Assembly: GCF_016901695.1 (NCBI RefSeq)
Contig: NZ_JACJKS010000001.1
Coordinates: 1-64,000, forward strand
From: Mordavella massiliensis
GTDB lineage: Bacteria > Bacillota > Clostridia > Lachnospirales > Lachnospiraceae
DNA length: 64,000 nt
Direction: 5' to 3'
Part shown: in pieces, positions 25,139 to 33,784 of the stretch
Position numbering within the stretch: the first letter of the stretch is position 1
How the letters are laid out: each line of letters opens with the position of its first letter
The notes under the pieces: model-generated
Told to the model about the DNA's origin: nothing
The model's database searches: none
What the model saw: the letters and a program-made list of their open reading frames with translations, nothing else
Position numbers and translations under genes: made by a program

Positions 25139-25441
25139 TTAATTATCATTGATGATACCTTCAGCATCTATCTCATCCACCGTATATGTCTTTCCGGATT
25201 TCAGAGATTCCATCCCTTTCATAAGTTCTGCATCCAGTTGCTCACGATTCATACCTCCGGCAGCCACGGGTTTTCCAGTCGGGAGACGCAAATCAAAGGG
25301 CATTCCATTTCTCAGGACAATCTGACTGTAAAGCATTTGGATAGCGCTGGACGGAGAAATTCCAAGCTTTGACAGGATCCCCTCCGCATTTTCTTTCAAT
25401 TCTTTATCAATACGTGCGTAAATTGCAGATGTATTTGCCAT
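25139..25441 (-). CDS. RelB/DinJ-family antitoxin, solitary
   Basis: A protein of 100 residues with an N-terminal ribbon-helix-helix domain (TSAIYARIDKELKENAEGILSKLGISPSSAIQMLYSQIV). FDLRLP follows, typical of DinJ, and a C-terminal part would wrap a YafQ/RelE toxin. AAGGAG precedes the ATG at MANTSAI. No toxin gene follows: the next ~200 nt on this strand are AT-rich and non-coding up to mscL. It may therefore be an orphan that lost its partner or now acts as a repressor or anti-toxin. Confidence 0.85.
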   Translation of the reverse strand: MANTSAIYARIDKELKENAEGILSKLGISPSSAIQMLYSQIVLRNGMPFDLRLPTGKPVAAGGMNREQLDAELMKGMESLKSGKTYTVDEIDAEGIINDN

Positions 25442-25461
25442 ATAAATCACACTCCTTTGAG

Positions 25462-25508
25462 TATATTATATATGTCATCGCTTGCAATTGCAAGCAAATG
25501 CAAGCATT
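25462..25508 (-). promoter_or_regulatory. promoter and palindromic operator of the relB-like gene
   Basis: On the minus strand TTGCAA, a 17-nt spacer and TATAAT form a promoter. The -35 box lies inside a perfect 16-bp palindrome GCTTGCAATTGCAAGC (25480-25495). A further half site TGCAAGC sits upstream. This fits autorepression by a ribbon-helix-helix antitoxin. Confidence 0.7.
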
Positions 25509-25512
25509 TAGA

Positions 25513-28290
25513 TCATATCAATTTTTTCCAGACCCTCTCCACCTTGCACATCCACCACGCCGTCACCCCGTTTATCACGATCAGCCCGCCGAGCAGAAAC
25601 AGCATCTCCGGCACCGGCCAGTTAAATACAAAATATGAAAGCTTCTGCTCCATATAATACCGGACCGGCAGAAATGCCGCCATCCCCGCAGTCAACAGGA
25701 GCCCGGCCGTAAACAGACAGTAATAAGCGCCTTCATCCGCGATCAGCTTCCGTTTCTGTCTCTGCGTCATACCGATGCTTTCCATGATATCCAGTTCCCG
25801 TTTCCTGGCCAGGAAGCCTGTCACCATGATATTAAAATAATTGGTAAACCCGGCCAGCAGAAGCACGGCGCTGATGCTTCCCAGGATCATCCGGCTGCCC
25901 CGGATATAGGAAGACACCTCGCTCATCAGATCGGATTTACTGATGCAGAAGATCCCGGCTTCCCCGTTTTCTTCTTCCTCAAAGGATGTTTCCGTCATCC
26001 GGCTCCGTCTCTGATTCTCTTCCGAGATGATCCTCTGGACCGCAGCGTTTACCGCCGGCTCCTTTCCCGGATCAGCCGCCAGTTCCATGTACAGCGTTTT
26101 CTTTTCGGTCGGTATGTTCGCAAATCCTTTTTCGCTGATCAGAATATACAGGCTCCCTTCCGCTCCGTGCCAGGTCTGCCGGATATCCGGGAAACCATCC
26201 GCCCGGTTATCAAGATAGCCGCACAGGGAAAACTCTTCCGACTGCTTCATCGGAAAATCGCCTGTTTCCTCCTGCTCCGTCCGTTCCTTTGCTGTCATGC
26301 GGTTCCATCGGATCCGGTCTTCTCTCGACAGCATCGTCTCAAAGTAAATCGGCTCTCCCACGCTTTCCTGCGCCAGGTTTTCCTGCGCAGAGGACAATGC
26401 ATGGTCATGGAGGATCAGGGCGCCCGTGCCGTTCTCAAAAGAATCCATATCAACCGCGAGATTCTTTTCCTCCACATAGTTTTTCAGGGACCGGATCTCC
26501 TCTTCTTTCAAAATCTGCACCACATCCGGCGACCACGTCTCGATCATTTCATGGTCATCTGCATTTTCGTGTGAGCTATCTTTTTCAAGGGGCCGGATCC
26601 CTTTTCTGGAAATCACCGGATAAAGGTAAGCACCCTCCATGATATAGGACTCTTCCGGCTTCACTCCATCCAGACTCATCAGTTCGTCTCTGACATCGGC
26701 GGAGATCGGCGAAAACTCGTCATAATCATTATCGTATAGGAGTTCAAGGCAGCTTCCTCCTGTCAGCATTGGATCCTGACCGGCGTCCCGCGTCTTATAT
26801 TCTTCTCCGTATCCATTTTCGCGCCCCCAGGCACTGAACCGCCCGGCGATCAGGAAGTCCGGGCGCTGTTCGATCACATGGGAGTAATCGCTCCCTGAAG
26901 TGACCACATCCGCCCAGAGAAATGTTTCCAGCCCAAGGAAAAGGGAGAGCACAGTCAGGATGAACCGCTTCCTGTGACCGGCAATATTTCTCCCTGCCAG
27001 ATAGCGCATTTCCCCGGCAGGGCTCCGTTTCTTTTTTATGAAGACAGGGTCTTTTTCCCGGTGTTTCCTGCTGTTCCGGACAGACGCATCTGTATATCCG
27101 ACGCTCTCCCGGCAGGACATCCCTACCGTCCTTCTGATCACCCCGGCGGATGCCGCCAGAACGATCCCGTCCGTGAAAAGGATCGACAGCAGAAGGATCG
27201 CCGGATGGAAAATATGCAGTCCTTCCGCTCCCCCGGTCTTTTCCAGATATTCCCCGCCCAGAACTGCCGGGATGATCCCCGCCAACAAAACAGCGGACAG
27301 CGCCGCTCCGGCCGCAGAACCCGGAATTATGATCCGCCGGATCTGGCTGTAATAGATCTTTGAAAGCTGCTTCTGTGTCGCGCCGATCGTATGCAGAAGC
27401 CCTAGCTGCCGGATGTCGCCCGCCATGGAAATCTGCAGTACATTGTGGCACAGAAAGAAAATGCCGCACAAAACGATGACCGCTCCAAGGGCCGCCATCC
27501 CATAGCCGCCCACCATACCGGACACCGCCTGATGCGCCGCCGTGTCGCTTACTGTGATCTTCTGGCCCGGATCGCTCATTTGCAGATCTTCATACAGACG
27601 GGTTTCCGTTTCCTGCCAGTCCAGCCGGTCCGCCTGGCGGAAGATCAGGTCCGCCTCTTCATCGGGCCGGATCCCCCAGTCACTCAGTTTTTTCTCCGAA
27701 ACATACCCCGGCACAACCTCCCCGCCGTGATCGGTAAACCATCCGCTCAGTCGGAATGTTTCTTCTGTGCTCTGAAAAAGACCATAATAAACCCGCAGAG
27801 AAATCTCCATTCCCTCCTCTGGATCTGTAATCCCCAGGGTTTTCAGCGCACGCCCGGACAGCATGATCTCCTGTACCTGCTCCGGGTAGTTTCCATGAAT
27901 CTCCGTATAGGCCGGGCAAAGGAGCGTCTCCCAGGCGTCCGCATCCGCCCACCGGATCGAACACACCGTCTCTTCGGTCTCCGCCGGTCCCACGGTCACG
28001 CATCTTCCGGCCTGCCTGATATAGCCTGCCGCCTTAAGCGCTGCATACTGGGAAGCATTTCCGTCTTCCACGACTCCGGACGCCGCCGTCCCGGCTGTCC
28101 GGATGGCATTCAGTTCTTCTGACCGGATCTTCCCGCAGGTGATCCCAAACACCATCGTCAGGGCGACGATACACAGGATCACGGTCCCGAGAAGAATCCG
28201 GTTTCTCCCTCTGGCGGTTCCAGCATACCGAATGGAAAGAAGGCGGATTGCACTGCGGGTGTCATTGGGGGTAAATTCTCTTCTGCGCAT
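25513..28290 (-). CDS. FtsX-type ABC transporter permease, large
   Basis: A 925-residue membrane protein with two FtsX-like halves. A first membrane segment lies at about 34-54, then an extracellular domain, three segments around 265-385, another near 445-465, a long extracellular domain of over 300 residues, and three final segments from about 800. It is larger than BceB (about 650). It lies 3 nt after its ATPase and downstream of a two-component system, a layout typical of peptide-antibiotic sensing and detoxification modules. Substrate unknown. Confidence 0.85.
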   Translation of the reverse strand: MRRREFTPNDTRSAIRLLSIRYAGTARGRNRILLGTVILCIVALTMVFGITCGKIRSEELNAIRTAGTAASGVVEDGNASQYAALKAAGYIRQAGRCVTVGPAETEETVCSIRWADADAWETLLCPAYTEIHGNYPEQVQEIMLSGRALKTLGITDPEEGMEISLRVYYGLFQSTEETFRLSGWFTDHGGEVVPGYVSEKKLSDWGIRPDEEADLIFRQADRLDWQETETRLYEDLQMSDPGQKITVSDTAAHQAVSGMVGGYGMAALGAVIVLCGIFFLCHNVLQISMAGDIRQLGLLHTIGATQKQLSKIYYSQIRRIIIPGSAAGAALSAVLLAGIIPAVLGGEYLEKTGGAEGLHIFHPAILLLSILFTDGIVLAASAGVIRRTVGMSCRESVGYTDASVRNSRKHREKDPVFIKKKRSPAGEMRYLAGRNIAGHRKRFILTVLSLFLGLETFLWADVVTSGSDYSHVIEQRPDFLIAGRFSAWGRENGYGEEYKTRDAGQDPMLTGGSCLELLYDNDYDEFSPISADVRDELMSLDGVKPEESYIMEGAYLYPVISRKGIRPLEKDSSHENADDHEMIETWSPDVVQILKEEEIRSLKNYVEEKNLAVDMDSFENGTGALILHDHALSSAQENLAQESVGEPIYFETMLSREDRIRWNRMTAKERTEQEETGDFPMKQSEEFSLCGYLDNRADGFPDIRQTWHGAEGSLYILISEKGFANIPTEKKTLYMELAADPGKEPAVNAAVQRIISEENQRRSRMTETSFEEEENGEAGIFCISKSDLMSEVSSYIRGSRMILGSISAVLLLAGFTNYFNIMVTGFLARKRELDIMESIGMTQRQKRKLIADEGAYYCLFTAGLLLTAGMAAFLPVRYYMEQKLSYFVFNWPVPEMLFLLGGLIVINGVTAWWMCKVERVWKKLI

Positions 28291-28293
28291 CGT

Positions 28294-28986
28294 CTACCCC
28301 TCCTGTCCGGAATCCCCGCCGTCACTGCAGATACGCCCGTCCGAAATGCGGATGATCCGGTCCGCCATCTGCGCCACCGTCTCCTGATGCGTGACCGCGA
28401 TCACCGTCTGACGGAACCGGGACGCACAGGATCGCAGAAGTCCGGTCACTTCCATCCCGGTAACCGAATCCAGGCTGCCGGTAAATTCATCGGCCAGCAG
28501 GACAGCCGGGCGTGGCAGCATGGCTCTTGCGATGGCCGCTCTCTGCTGCTGCCCGCCCGAGAGGGTGCCAGGCAGCCTGTCCAGCTTATCCGCAAGACCC
28601 AGAAGATGTGTGATCTCTTCAAAAAGTCCCTCATCCACACCCTGTCCGTCCAGCCTCAGCGGAAGGACAATATTTTCATACACAGAAAGAGACGGGATCA
28701 GATTGTACTGCTGAAAGACAAATCCGATATTCCGTCTCCGAAATACGGTACGCTCCTCCCGGTCCATATCCTTCAGACTGCTCCCCCGGATCCAGACCCC
28801 GCCGGAATCCGGCACGTCCAGGCCGCCCAGCATATTCAAAAGCGTGGTCTTGCCGCTGCCCGAAGTCCCGACCACCGCGAGGAATTCCCCTTCCTCTGCC
28901 GTCAGCGAGACGCCGTCCAGCGCGCGGACTTCATACGTATCCGTACTATAATATTTCTTCAGATTTACTGCCGTTACCATATCCAT
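28294..28986 (-). CDS. ABC transporter ATP-binding protein (MacB/LolD type)
   Basis: A 230-residue ATPase that energises the FtsX-type permease. Walker A is GTSGSGKTT, the Q-loop is FVFQQYNLIPSLSVYENI, the signature is LSGGQQQRAAIARAM, Walker B is AVLLADE, and the switch His is in AVTHQE. The D-loop region reads DEFTGSLDS, where most relatives have DEPTGNLDS. It has its own predicted promoter, 100 nt downstream of the histidine kinase. Confidence 0.93.
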   Translation of the reverse strand: MDMVTAVNLKKYYSTDTYEVRALDGVSLTAEEGEFLAVVGTSGSGKTTLLNMLGGLDVPDSGGVWIRGSSLKDMDREERTVFRRRNIGFVFQQYNLIPSLSVYENIVLPLRLDGQGVDEGLFEEITHLLGLADKLDRLPGTLSGGQQQRAAIARAMLPRPAVLLADEFTGSLDSVTGMEVTGLLRSCASRFRQTVIAVTHQETVAQMADRIIRISDGRICSDGGDSGQEG

Positions 28987-29016
28987 AGCTGATCTCCCCG
29001 TTCATGTTTTTTTCTC

Positions 29017-29049
29017 AGTATACACAGCAAATCTTACAAAGTACTGACA
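29017..29049 (-). promoter_or_regulatory. predicted response-regulator-controlled promoter of the ABC genes
   Basis: In the 100-nt gap, the minus strand carries a direct repeat TGTCA-N6-TGTAA (11-bp phasing) ending 11 nt upstream of TATACT, with a poor -35. This layout matches OmpR-family binding just upstream of RNA polymerase, so activation by the neighbouring response regulator is likely. Confidence 0.5.
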
Positions 29050-29086
29050 ACATGGTGACTGTTCACCGTCCCTGACGCCGCGTGCT

Positions 29087-30031
29087 TCACAGAGGCAGAT
29101 TCACTTCGATCAGAAGTCCCTGCTCCATCCGCTTTGCCGTCACAAAGCCTCCGTGGAGACGGATGATCTCCCTTGCAAGATACAGGCCGAGCCCGAAGCC
29201 CTCCTGGACAGTCACCCGTCTGCCCCGGTAAAACCTCCAGAAGATCTGGTTTTCTTCCCCCGCCTCGATGCCAAGGCCATGGTCACGCACCTGAAACTTC
29301 GTAAACATTTCGTTCTGCTGCAGGGTCACCTCGATACTGCCGCCCGGTTTGCTGTATTTCACCGCATTATCAAGGATATTAAAAAGCGCTTCCCCCAGCC
29401 AGTTCGGATCATGGGCGCAGACTGCCCGCTCCGGCATACGGATCTGGAACCGGATCCCTTTCTCCTCCGCCCGGTTCTGGATCTGTCCAAAGACGTTCTG
29501 AACCGTTTTCAGCAGATCCGTTTCATCTTTGCGGATCTGAATGATATGCTGTTCCAGACGGGCCATCTTCACAAAACTGTCCACCAGGAAATGAAGCTTC
29601 CTCTCACTTTCTTCCAGTGCGGCCAGGTACTGCTGCCGTTCCTGACCAGTCTTGTCAGGTTCATCTCCCGCTTCTGTATTTTCAGCCGCGTCTCGTAAAA
29701 GACAGGTGTAGCTTTCAATATTGGCCAGAGGCGTCCGCATCTGGTGGGCGATCTCCGAGATCAGCTTCTGGATCTCATCCCTGCTTTCCTCCGCCTCTTT
29801 TCTCCTGCCGTCCAGCATCTCCTGGATCCGCACAAGCTGATTTTCAATCCGCGCCAGCAGAAGCTCATCCCCCGGAGCTGACACGCACAGTTTCCTGTCC
29901 GCTAATATATCTTCCGTCATAGCCGCCGCTTTCCCGAGTTCCTCCATGCGCAGCTTCCGCTGCCGAAGATACAGGATGCTTCCGCCCACGGCAAGTCCGG
30001 TCAAAAATGCAATGCATGCTATTATATACAT
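29087..30031 (-). CDS. sensor histidine kinase with single N-terminal membrane helix
   Basis: A 314-residue kinase. One clear membrane helix lies at residues 2-22 (YIIACIAFLTGLAVGGSILYL), with no extracellular domain. It is followed by a coiled linker, the H-box EIAHQMRTPLANIESY with His96, the N-box ILDNAVKYSKPGG, the RDHGLGI motif and the EGFGLGLYLAREI box. I chose the start at MYIIACIAF, 4 nt after the response regulator stop. Lack of an input domain fits kinases that sense flux through a partner ABC transporter. Confidence 0.9.
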   Translation of the reverse strand: MYIIACIAFLTGLAVGGSILYLRQRKLRMEELGKAAAMTEDILADRKLCVSAPGDELLLARIENQLVRIQEMLDGRRKEAEESRDEIQKLISEIAHQMRTPLANIESYTCLLRDAAENTEAGDEPDKTGQERQQYLAALEESERKLHFLVDSFVKMARLEQHIIQIRKDETDLLKTVQNVFGQIQNRAEEKGIRFQIRMPERAVCAHDPNWLGEALFNILDNAVKYSKPGGSIEVTLQQNEMFTKFQVRDHGLGIEAGEENQIFWRFYRGRRVTVQEGFGLGLYLAREIIRLHGGFVTAKRMEQGLLIEVNLPL

Positions 30032-30035
30032 TTTC

Positions 30036-30689
30036 CTATTCTCCCATACGGTAGCCCAGACCGAAGACATTCTTAATATACGACTGTCTTTCGCCCAGCT
30101 TTTTCTTCAGCCGGCTGATGGTTACGCTCACGGTATTTTCTTCGATAAACGCCCCGTCAATCCCCCAGATCCTGTCCAGGATATTTTCCTTTGTCAGCAC
30201 CTGATCCTGATTCTCCATAAACAGTTCCAGCAGTTGATATTCCTTTGCGGTCAGAGCGATCTCTTCATCCCCGGAAAGCACCTGCTTCTTCTCCGGATAC
30301 AGCGTGATATCCCCGCAGGTAAGCATGCGGCCTTCCCTGTTCGTTTTCAGGATCCGCTCGATCCGCTTAAGCAGCACCTTCATGGAAAACGGCTTTACCA
30401 CATAGTCCTCCGCTCCCATGTCAAAAGCCCGCAGCATATCCCGTTCCTCATCCCTTGCCGTCAGAAAAACAGCCGGGACCTTTCTCACAGCAGTCAGTTC
30501 CCGGTATAGATCAAGACCGTTCCCATCCGGAAGGCCGATATCAATGAGCCACAGATCCAGATGATCCGCGGCCGCAGCAAAAGCGTCCTTGCCGGAATGC
30601 GCGCAGACAGTGTCATAGCCATTGTCTGTCAGAAATTTATTTAATGCCTGGTTCAGAAGGCGGTCGTCTTCAATAATGCCTATTGTCAT
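30036..30689 (-). CDS. OmpR-family response regulator
   Basis: A 217-residue regulator. The receiver domain has acidic pocket E7/D8/D9, phosphoacceptor D50 and Lys99 in VVKPF. The C-terminal winged helix contains LTAKEYQLLELFMEN, NTVSVTISRLKKKL and a final NVFGLGYRMG. I chose the ATG at MTIGIIEDD, nine bases after GAGGAG. It is promoter-proximal to the histidine kinase and is expected to activate the ABC genes downstream. Confidence 0.93.
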   Translation of the reverse strand: MTIGIIEDDRLLNQALNKFLTDNGYDTVCAHSGKDAFAAAADHLDLWLIDIGLPDGNGLDLYRELTAVRKVPAVFLTARDEERDMLRAFDMGAEDYVVKPFSMKVLLKRIERILKTNREGRMLTCGDITLYPEKKQVLSGDEEIALTAKEYQLLELFMENQDQVLTKENILDRIWGIDGAFIEENTVSVTISRLKKKLGERQSYIKNVFGLGYRMGE

Positions 30690-30746
30690 AGTAATGAACT
30701 CCTCGCTTTGTCTGTCAATCAGACTCATTATACTTCAGGTAAATAC

Positions 30747-32042
30747 TTATTTTTCCAGTATCTGCGGATCAAGAAGGAAGTCATAAATGTTCACAGTCAG
30801 GATACCATACTCATCGTAATATGGCTGAACGATGTCTTTAGTAACAATGATTTTCTTGAAAGAATCATCAATTTTTCTGAACGGTCTGATTTCCTGAGTA
30901 CGCTTCGCTTCATCTGGCAGCGAGTATGCTGACTGGATATAGTATCTGGCAGAACCAAGATTGCATACAAAATCAACTTCAAGTTGTTTGCGGATAACCT
31001 TACCGTCCTGATCGCGCTCTGCAATCGGTATTACACCTACATCCACGCTGTAGCCGCGCATGCGCAGTTCGTTATAAATTACATTCTCCACAGAATGGGT
31101 CTGCTCGAACTGACGGAAATTGATTCTGGCATTGCGAAGCCCAAGATCGGAAAAATAATATTTCTTAGGAGTTGCAATATATGCCTTCCCTTTAATGTCA
31201 TATCTTTGCGCTGATTCAATCAGGAAAGAGTCCTCAAAATAATCCAGGTATTTTTTAATGGTAGCAGAAGTGATTCTGGATTTCTTTACAGTCCTGAAGG
31301 TATTCTTCAATTTTTCCGGATTGGTCAGCGAACCAATGGCAGAAGAAAGAATATTCAGCAGATCTTCCAGTTCCCCGATGTTCTTTACCCGGTTACGTTT
31401 CGTAATATCCCGAAGATAAATCTCATTGAACAGATTCTGCAATGTAACCGCCTTATCATTTGCTTCCTCACGAAGAACCACAAGAGGGATCCCGCCATAT
31501 AGCATATATTCAGACAATCCCATGTACTTATCCCCGTTGTAAATGGTCATAAACTCGGAAAAACTCAGTGGATACATATGAACCTCGTCGCCACGACCGG
31601 CGAACTCAGTAGCTATATCTTTGGATAGAAGTTTTGCGTTGCTTCCGGTCACAAATACATCCATATTATCTTTACGGAGATAACCATTCAGAACAGCTTC
31701 AAAACAATCCAACATCTGAATTTCATCAAGCAGCAGATAATACATTCCTTCACCTGCGACTTTAGAACGGATATATGCCATGAATTTTTCAGGATCAACT
31801 CCACGCTTTTCCCTTTCCATCTGAATAAGGCTTTCGCCAATCAGATAAAGATCATCTGCCGAATCGAAAGCAAAGCGAATGATATGATCAGCATCGACTC
31901 CGCTTTCCAGCAAGTGATGATAAAACAGATTATTCAGTAAATAGGATTTACCACATCGGCGGATACCGGTAATTACCTTGATCAAACCATTGTTCTTTCT
32001 TTTTATCAGTTTATCCAAATAAAAATCTCTTCGTATCTCCAT
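30747..32042 (-). CDS. AAA_14/DUF4143 ATP-binding protein
   Basis: A protein of about 431 residues of the ATPase family common in gut Firmicutes and Bacteroidetes. Walker A is GIRRCGKS (26-33) and Walker B is YYLLLDEIQ. VFVTGSNAKLLS is the sensor-1 region, and RGDEVHMYPLSFSEF and GGIPLV are the family's conserved blocks. The DUF4143 domain (about 210-400) ends with an EVDFVCN nuclease-like element. Function is not established for the family. Two ATGs (32045, 32042) follow AGAGG; the second has better spacing. AT-rich compared with its neighbours, suggesting acquisition. Confidence 0.85.
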   Translation of the reverse strand: MEIRRDFYLDKLIKRKNNGLIKVITGIRRCGKSYLLNNLFYHHLLESGVDADHIIRFAFDSADDLYLIGESLIQMEREKRGVDPEKFMAYIRSKVAGEGMYYLLLDEIQMLDCFEAVLNGYLRKDNMDVFVTGSNAKLLSKDIATEFAGRGDEVHMYPLSFSEFMTIYNGDKYMGLSEYMLYGGIPLVVLREEANDKAVTLQNLFNEIYLRDITKRNRVKNIGELEDLLNILSSAIGSLTNPEKLKNTFRTVKKSRITSATIKKYLDYFEDSFLIESAQRYDIKGKAYIATPKKYYFSDLGLRNARINFRQFEQTHSVENVIYNELRMRGYSVDVGVIPIAERDQDGKVIRKQLEVDFVCNLGSARYYIQSAYSLPDEAKRTQEIRPFRKIDDSFKKIIVTKDIVQPYYDEYGILTVNIYDFLLDPQILEK

Positions 32043-32068
32043 CATCAAACCTCTCTGCGAAAGATTTT

Positions 32069-32166
32069 TGCAACATGTTGCACTTTTCTATTCTATTATA
32101 TTTAAATGAATTTCAAAAATCAATATATCGGAAGGATATTAAAATAGATTTTTGCAACATATTGCA
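32069..32166. promoter_or_regulatory. pair of repeated palindromes upstream of the AAA gene
   Basis: TGCAACATGTTGCA at 32069-32082 is a perfect 14-bp palindrome. TGCAACATATTGCA at 32153-32166 is a near copy. Both sit in a longer shared sequence (GATTTTTGCAACAT-TTGCA-TTTTCTATT). The repeat distance is exactly 84 bp, eight helical turns. They look like paired operator sites. Confidence 0.6.
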
Positions 32167-32347
32167 TTTTTCTATTTTACAATCATATTATACGCTTTAA
32201 CAGCAAATATTATCCCGCATTGTAAACATCCCATTTATCAAAGTGAACTCACAGTCCCCTTGTATTTAAGCCGATTCTACTATGCGTTGAGTGACTAATT
32301 TGCTGTTTGGTGATACAATAACCTCAATCAGGAGAAAGGCGGTATGT

Positions 32348-32485
32348 ATGGACAATCAGAAATTTGGACAATTCATTCTCTCACTTAGAAAAGAGAAAGG
32401 TTGGACACAACTTGAATTAGCTGAAAAGCTCAATGTAACCGATAAGGCAGTGTCAAAATGGGAACGCGGGGTATCACTTAGATAA
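32348..32485 (+). pseudogene. truncated XRE-family HTH regulator
   Basis: The first 45 codons of an HTH regulator of a type frequent in Lachnospiraceae (MDNQKFGQFILSLRKEKGWT, then LAEKLNVTDKAVSKWERG). They break off after the recognition helix and hit a stop four codons later, where unrelated GC-rich structured sequence begins. An SD (AGGAGAAAGG) remains. The rest of the gene, normally over 100 codons, is missing. The break marks the left edge of inserted or rearranged DNA. Confidence 0.75.
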
Positions 32486-33180
32486 AGATACCACACTAAT
32501 CCCACGCTGACTTTTGCTCAACTGATACAGCCGGAGGGCTGGATAACAAGAAAAGGCGGTATGCGCCCCGTGGAGGGGTAGCGTACCGCCTTTTCTTGTG
32601 GGGGTTTCCAAAGGGGGCAACGCCCCCTTAGGCACACGACTTTGCTTGCAAAGTGTAGTGTGTTATACCTGCTGGCGTGGCTGGCGGGGGAAACGGGGTG
32701 CGGTGCTTCATGCGCCCCGTTTGCTCCGGCAGGAAAACAGGCTGAATTTTTGCGAATGGGAATGAGCAAAAAATCGGGCTGTTTTCAGAGAACGGCGGCA
32801 GGTATATGAAAGCCCCCGTCCCTCGTCCTTCGCTCCGACTTGTGGACAAAGTGTCCCGAAGTGTGGCCACACTCCCGGAAAAGTAGCAGGACAGCAGGCA
32901 ACCGTCAAGGCTGAAATGAACGGGTTTACACCCGGCCTTGACCGCCGCCTGCCGTCCCGCTGAATGGGTGAACAAGGCGGCCAATCCCTCAAAGTGCTTG
33001 GCCGCTCTCTTTTTGATTTTGGAGCATTTCTTTTCCCAAAATTGAAATGGGCGGGGAAGCCATTTTAGGGCTTTCCCGCCTTGATTACCCTTTAGCAAAG
33101 ACGGGCGGGGCTGTCAACGGCGGCGCATGAAATGCGCCGTTCATCTTGACCGTTGACTGGCTCGGCTGGCTTTGCTATTT
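32486..33180. mobile_element. structured non-coding segment, likely relic of a conjugative element
   Basis: About 690 nt with no convincing gene. Strong inverted repeats are CAAGAAAAGGCGGTA/TACCGCCTTTTCTTG (32547-32598), AAGGGGGC/GCCCCCTT (32611-32629), and a nested hairpin with outer arms GTCAACGG/CCGTTGAC (33113-33157) and inner arms CGGCGCAT/ATGCGCCG. A long minus-strand reading frame across it looks spurious. From memory it resembles intergenic sequence of Tn916/Tn1549-type elements. It could contain an origin of transfer, which I cannot verify. It is flanked by a cut HTH gene and a cut doc gene. Confidence 0.45.
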
Positions 33181-33442
33181 TTATCGAATTGCATATTGGT
33201 AAATTGCATTGATATGTACTTGGGTTTCCGTCTACAAACGGATGATTTTTAACAAGTCCAAAACATAGTCTTGCTGCTTTCTGTTGTAGAGACGGATATA
33301 CATCCTCCCCGCCAAACGTCTGAAACGGAGTATTTAATGCGGACTCCAACAGCCCCTCATCTCGAAGGCCTGATGCTCCGCCCGTCTCTTTTATGAGTTG
33401 TTTATGAATCATAATAACCTGTGCTTTGGATAATCGGATCAT
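33092..33442 (-). pseudogene. Doc-type toxin truncated in the Fic motif
   Basis: The first ~74 residues match Doc toxins: IRLSKAQVIMIHKQLIKETGG, GLRDEGLLESALN, PFQTFGGEDVYPSLQQKAARL, GLVKNHPFVDGN. Doc AMPylates or phosphorylates targets through the HPFxDGNKR motif. Here the reading frame leaves homology immediately after HPFVDGN (near 33217), and about 40 unrelated residues follow to a stop. The lost Lys/Arg and C-terminal half should inactivate it. Its ATG overlaps the phd stop. Confidence 0.82.
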
Positions 33443-33681
33443 TTAGCAAGCACCTCATAAGCCTGACGGTTCTTTTCAATCAAACGTCTGGAGATATCCA
33501 TGACATCCTCATCCGATGCCATCTGCTCTTCCTCTGCTAATGAAAATTCCACTATCATATAACGCGGCACATTATTCTTTAATATCACAACCGAACCCTT
33601 TTCATCTACAAGCCGGGCCACTTTGGAGAAATTCTGGTTTGCTTCTGTAATGGAAATCAAATTATTTGTATCAACAATCAT
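33439..33681 (-). CDS. Phd/YefM-family antitoxin
   Basis: An 80-residue antitoxin with the typical N-terminal DNA-binding fold (ISITEANQNFSKVARLVDEKGSVVILKNNVPRYMIV) and a C-terminal toxin-neutralising helix. It appears complete. The toxin gene that follows with a 4-nt overlap is broken. The antitoxin may survive as a repressor or as protection against related toxins. Confidence 0.88.
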   Translation of the reverse strand: MIVDTNNLISITEANQNFSKVARLVDEKGSVVILKNNVPRYMIVEFSLAEEEQMASDEDVMDISRRLIEKNRQAYEVLAK

Positions 33682-33784
33682 ATTAATCCCTCTTTTCTTA
33701 ATATTCTAACTATATTATATGCAAAAATAGGATAAATACAACCTATTTTTTAATCTCTAATCATCTAACCGCAGGAGGTATGCC

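Noticed and set aside
32628-33098. 156-codon minus-strand frame in the structured segment
   Set aside because: Composition is odd (many Pro, Cys, Ser), it runs through strong hairpins and no family is recognisable. Probably a spurious frame of non-coding element DNA.
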